Shown: in pieces, positions 32,158 through 32,389 of the stretch
Numbering within the stretch: the first letter of the stretch is position 1
Layout: every line of letters begins with the position of its first letter
Source: Fidelibacterota bacterium
GTDB lineage: Bacteria > Fidelibacterota > UBA8477 > JABMPR01
NCBI GenBank assembly: GCA_021736185.1
Contig: JAIPGJ010000020.1
Location: 1-32,389 of the forward strand
Direction of reading: 5' to 3'
Length of the DNA: 32,389 nucleotides
The notes under the pieces: generated by a model
Seen by the model: only the letters and a program-made list of their open reading frames with translations
Database searches by the model: none
Told to the model about the DNA's origin: nothing
Program-made: the position numbers and the translations under genes

Positions 32158-32389
32158 ATGTTTCAAAATGACCTGCTTAAGGACAAGACCATTTTTATCA
32201 CTGGGGGTGGCACAGGATTGGGTCGATCCATGGCTCAACGCTTTTTGGAGCTCCAGGCAAAAATTGTTATTGCCAGTCGAAAAATTGAAACACTTGAAAA
32301 GACAGCCATGGAACTTGAAGAAGCCACTGGCGGTGAGGTATTCCCTCTGGCACTGGATGTTCGTGACTACAAAGCTGTGGAATCTGCGC
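32158..32389 (+). CDS. SDR-family oxidoreductase, partial (N-terminus only)
   Basis: The frame starts at ATG 32158 with AGGAGA seven bases upstream and runs off the right edge after 77 codons. The N-terminus shows the classical short-chain dehydrogenase Rossmann pattern: TIFITGGGTGLGRSMAQRF (residues about 11-29), the following beta strand IVIASRK and a LALDVRD (about residue 68). Arg-Lys after the second strand suggests NADP rather than NAD. Overall wording resembles 2,4-dienoyl-CoA reductase-type SDRs, but the catalytic Ser-Tyr-Lys part is outside the window. It diverges from the TonB receptor across 185 bases with no other recognisable feature. Confidence 0.9.
   Translation, partial: MFQNDLLKDKTIFITGGGTGLGRSMAQRFLELQAKIVIASRKIETLEKTAMELEEATGGEVFPLALDVRDYKAVESA

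Noticed and set aside
1-32389. CRISPR arrays, tRNA or rRNA genes, insertion sequences, prophage
   Set aside because: I looked for repeated spaced units, tRNA-like arms, rRNA words, and transposase or integrase genes and saw none.

Overview
The window reads as a chromosomal segment from a Gram-negative bacterium of the FCB (Fibrobacteres-Chlorobi-Bacteroidetes) group. The evidence is two TonB-dependent receptors with an N-terminal carboxypeptidase-regulatory-like domain, a DUF4249-like lipoprotein beside one of them, a dockerin-tailed M14 peptidase, a secreted M1 peptidase and moderate GC. Candidatus Marinimicrobia (Neomarinimicrobiota) is my best guess from overall style, but no rRNA or other decisive marker is present. 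I see no tRNA, rRNA, CRISPR array, transposase or phage gene.

Layout, left to right. 1-3591 (minus): TonB receptor followed by a surface lipoprotein that runs off the left edge, with a REP-like hairpin between them. 3959-4342 (plus): small HTH regulator with a recognisable promoter. 4424-4626: a short GC-richer stretch with several long complementary arms, directly upstream of aspS (4641-6410); it is a candidate structured RNA or leader. 6565-11767 (plus): two exported metallopeptidases, an M1 enzyme whose C-terminal third looks like an Omp85-type barrel and an M14 carboxypeptidase ending in a dockerin-like repeat pair. 11899-12947 (plus): TatT-like TPR lipoprotein overlapping a 57-residue single-TM protein.

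12966-21328 (minus): a six-gene operon in transcription order MMPL/RND permease, TetR regulator, second MMPL/RND permease, LolA-like periplasmic protein, outer-membrane barrel, unknown protein. Spacings are short or overlapping. The set has an inner-membrane pump, a periplasmic lipid-binding fold and an outer-membrane barrel, so it looks like a trans-envelope route for a hydrophobic substrate.

21477-28226 (plus): a central carbon/glycogen block. A TrmB-type sugar regulator is followed by two GAPDH homologues overlapping by 4 bases, then a GH57 glucanotransferase/amylase and a short alpha-glucan phosphorylase, closed by a strong terminator. The first GAPDH homologue has lost the catalytic cysteine and a phosphate-binding arginine while keeping the fold, and is translationally coupled to a normal enzyme. 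This is the most unusual observation in the window.

28450-31972 (minus): TonB receptor, a perfect palindrome, an ECF sigma factor and a small two-TM protein that could be its partner. 32158 to the right edge (plus): start of an SDR oxidoreductase. No experiment or database search was run; all functional statements come from motifs and family knowledge.
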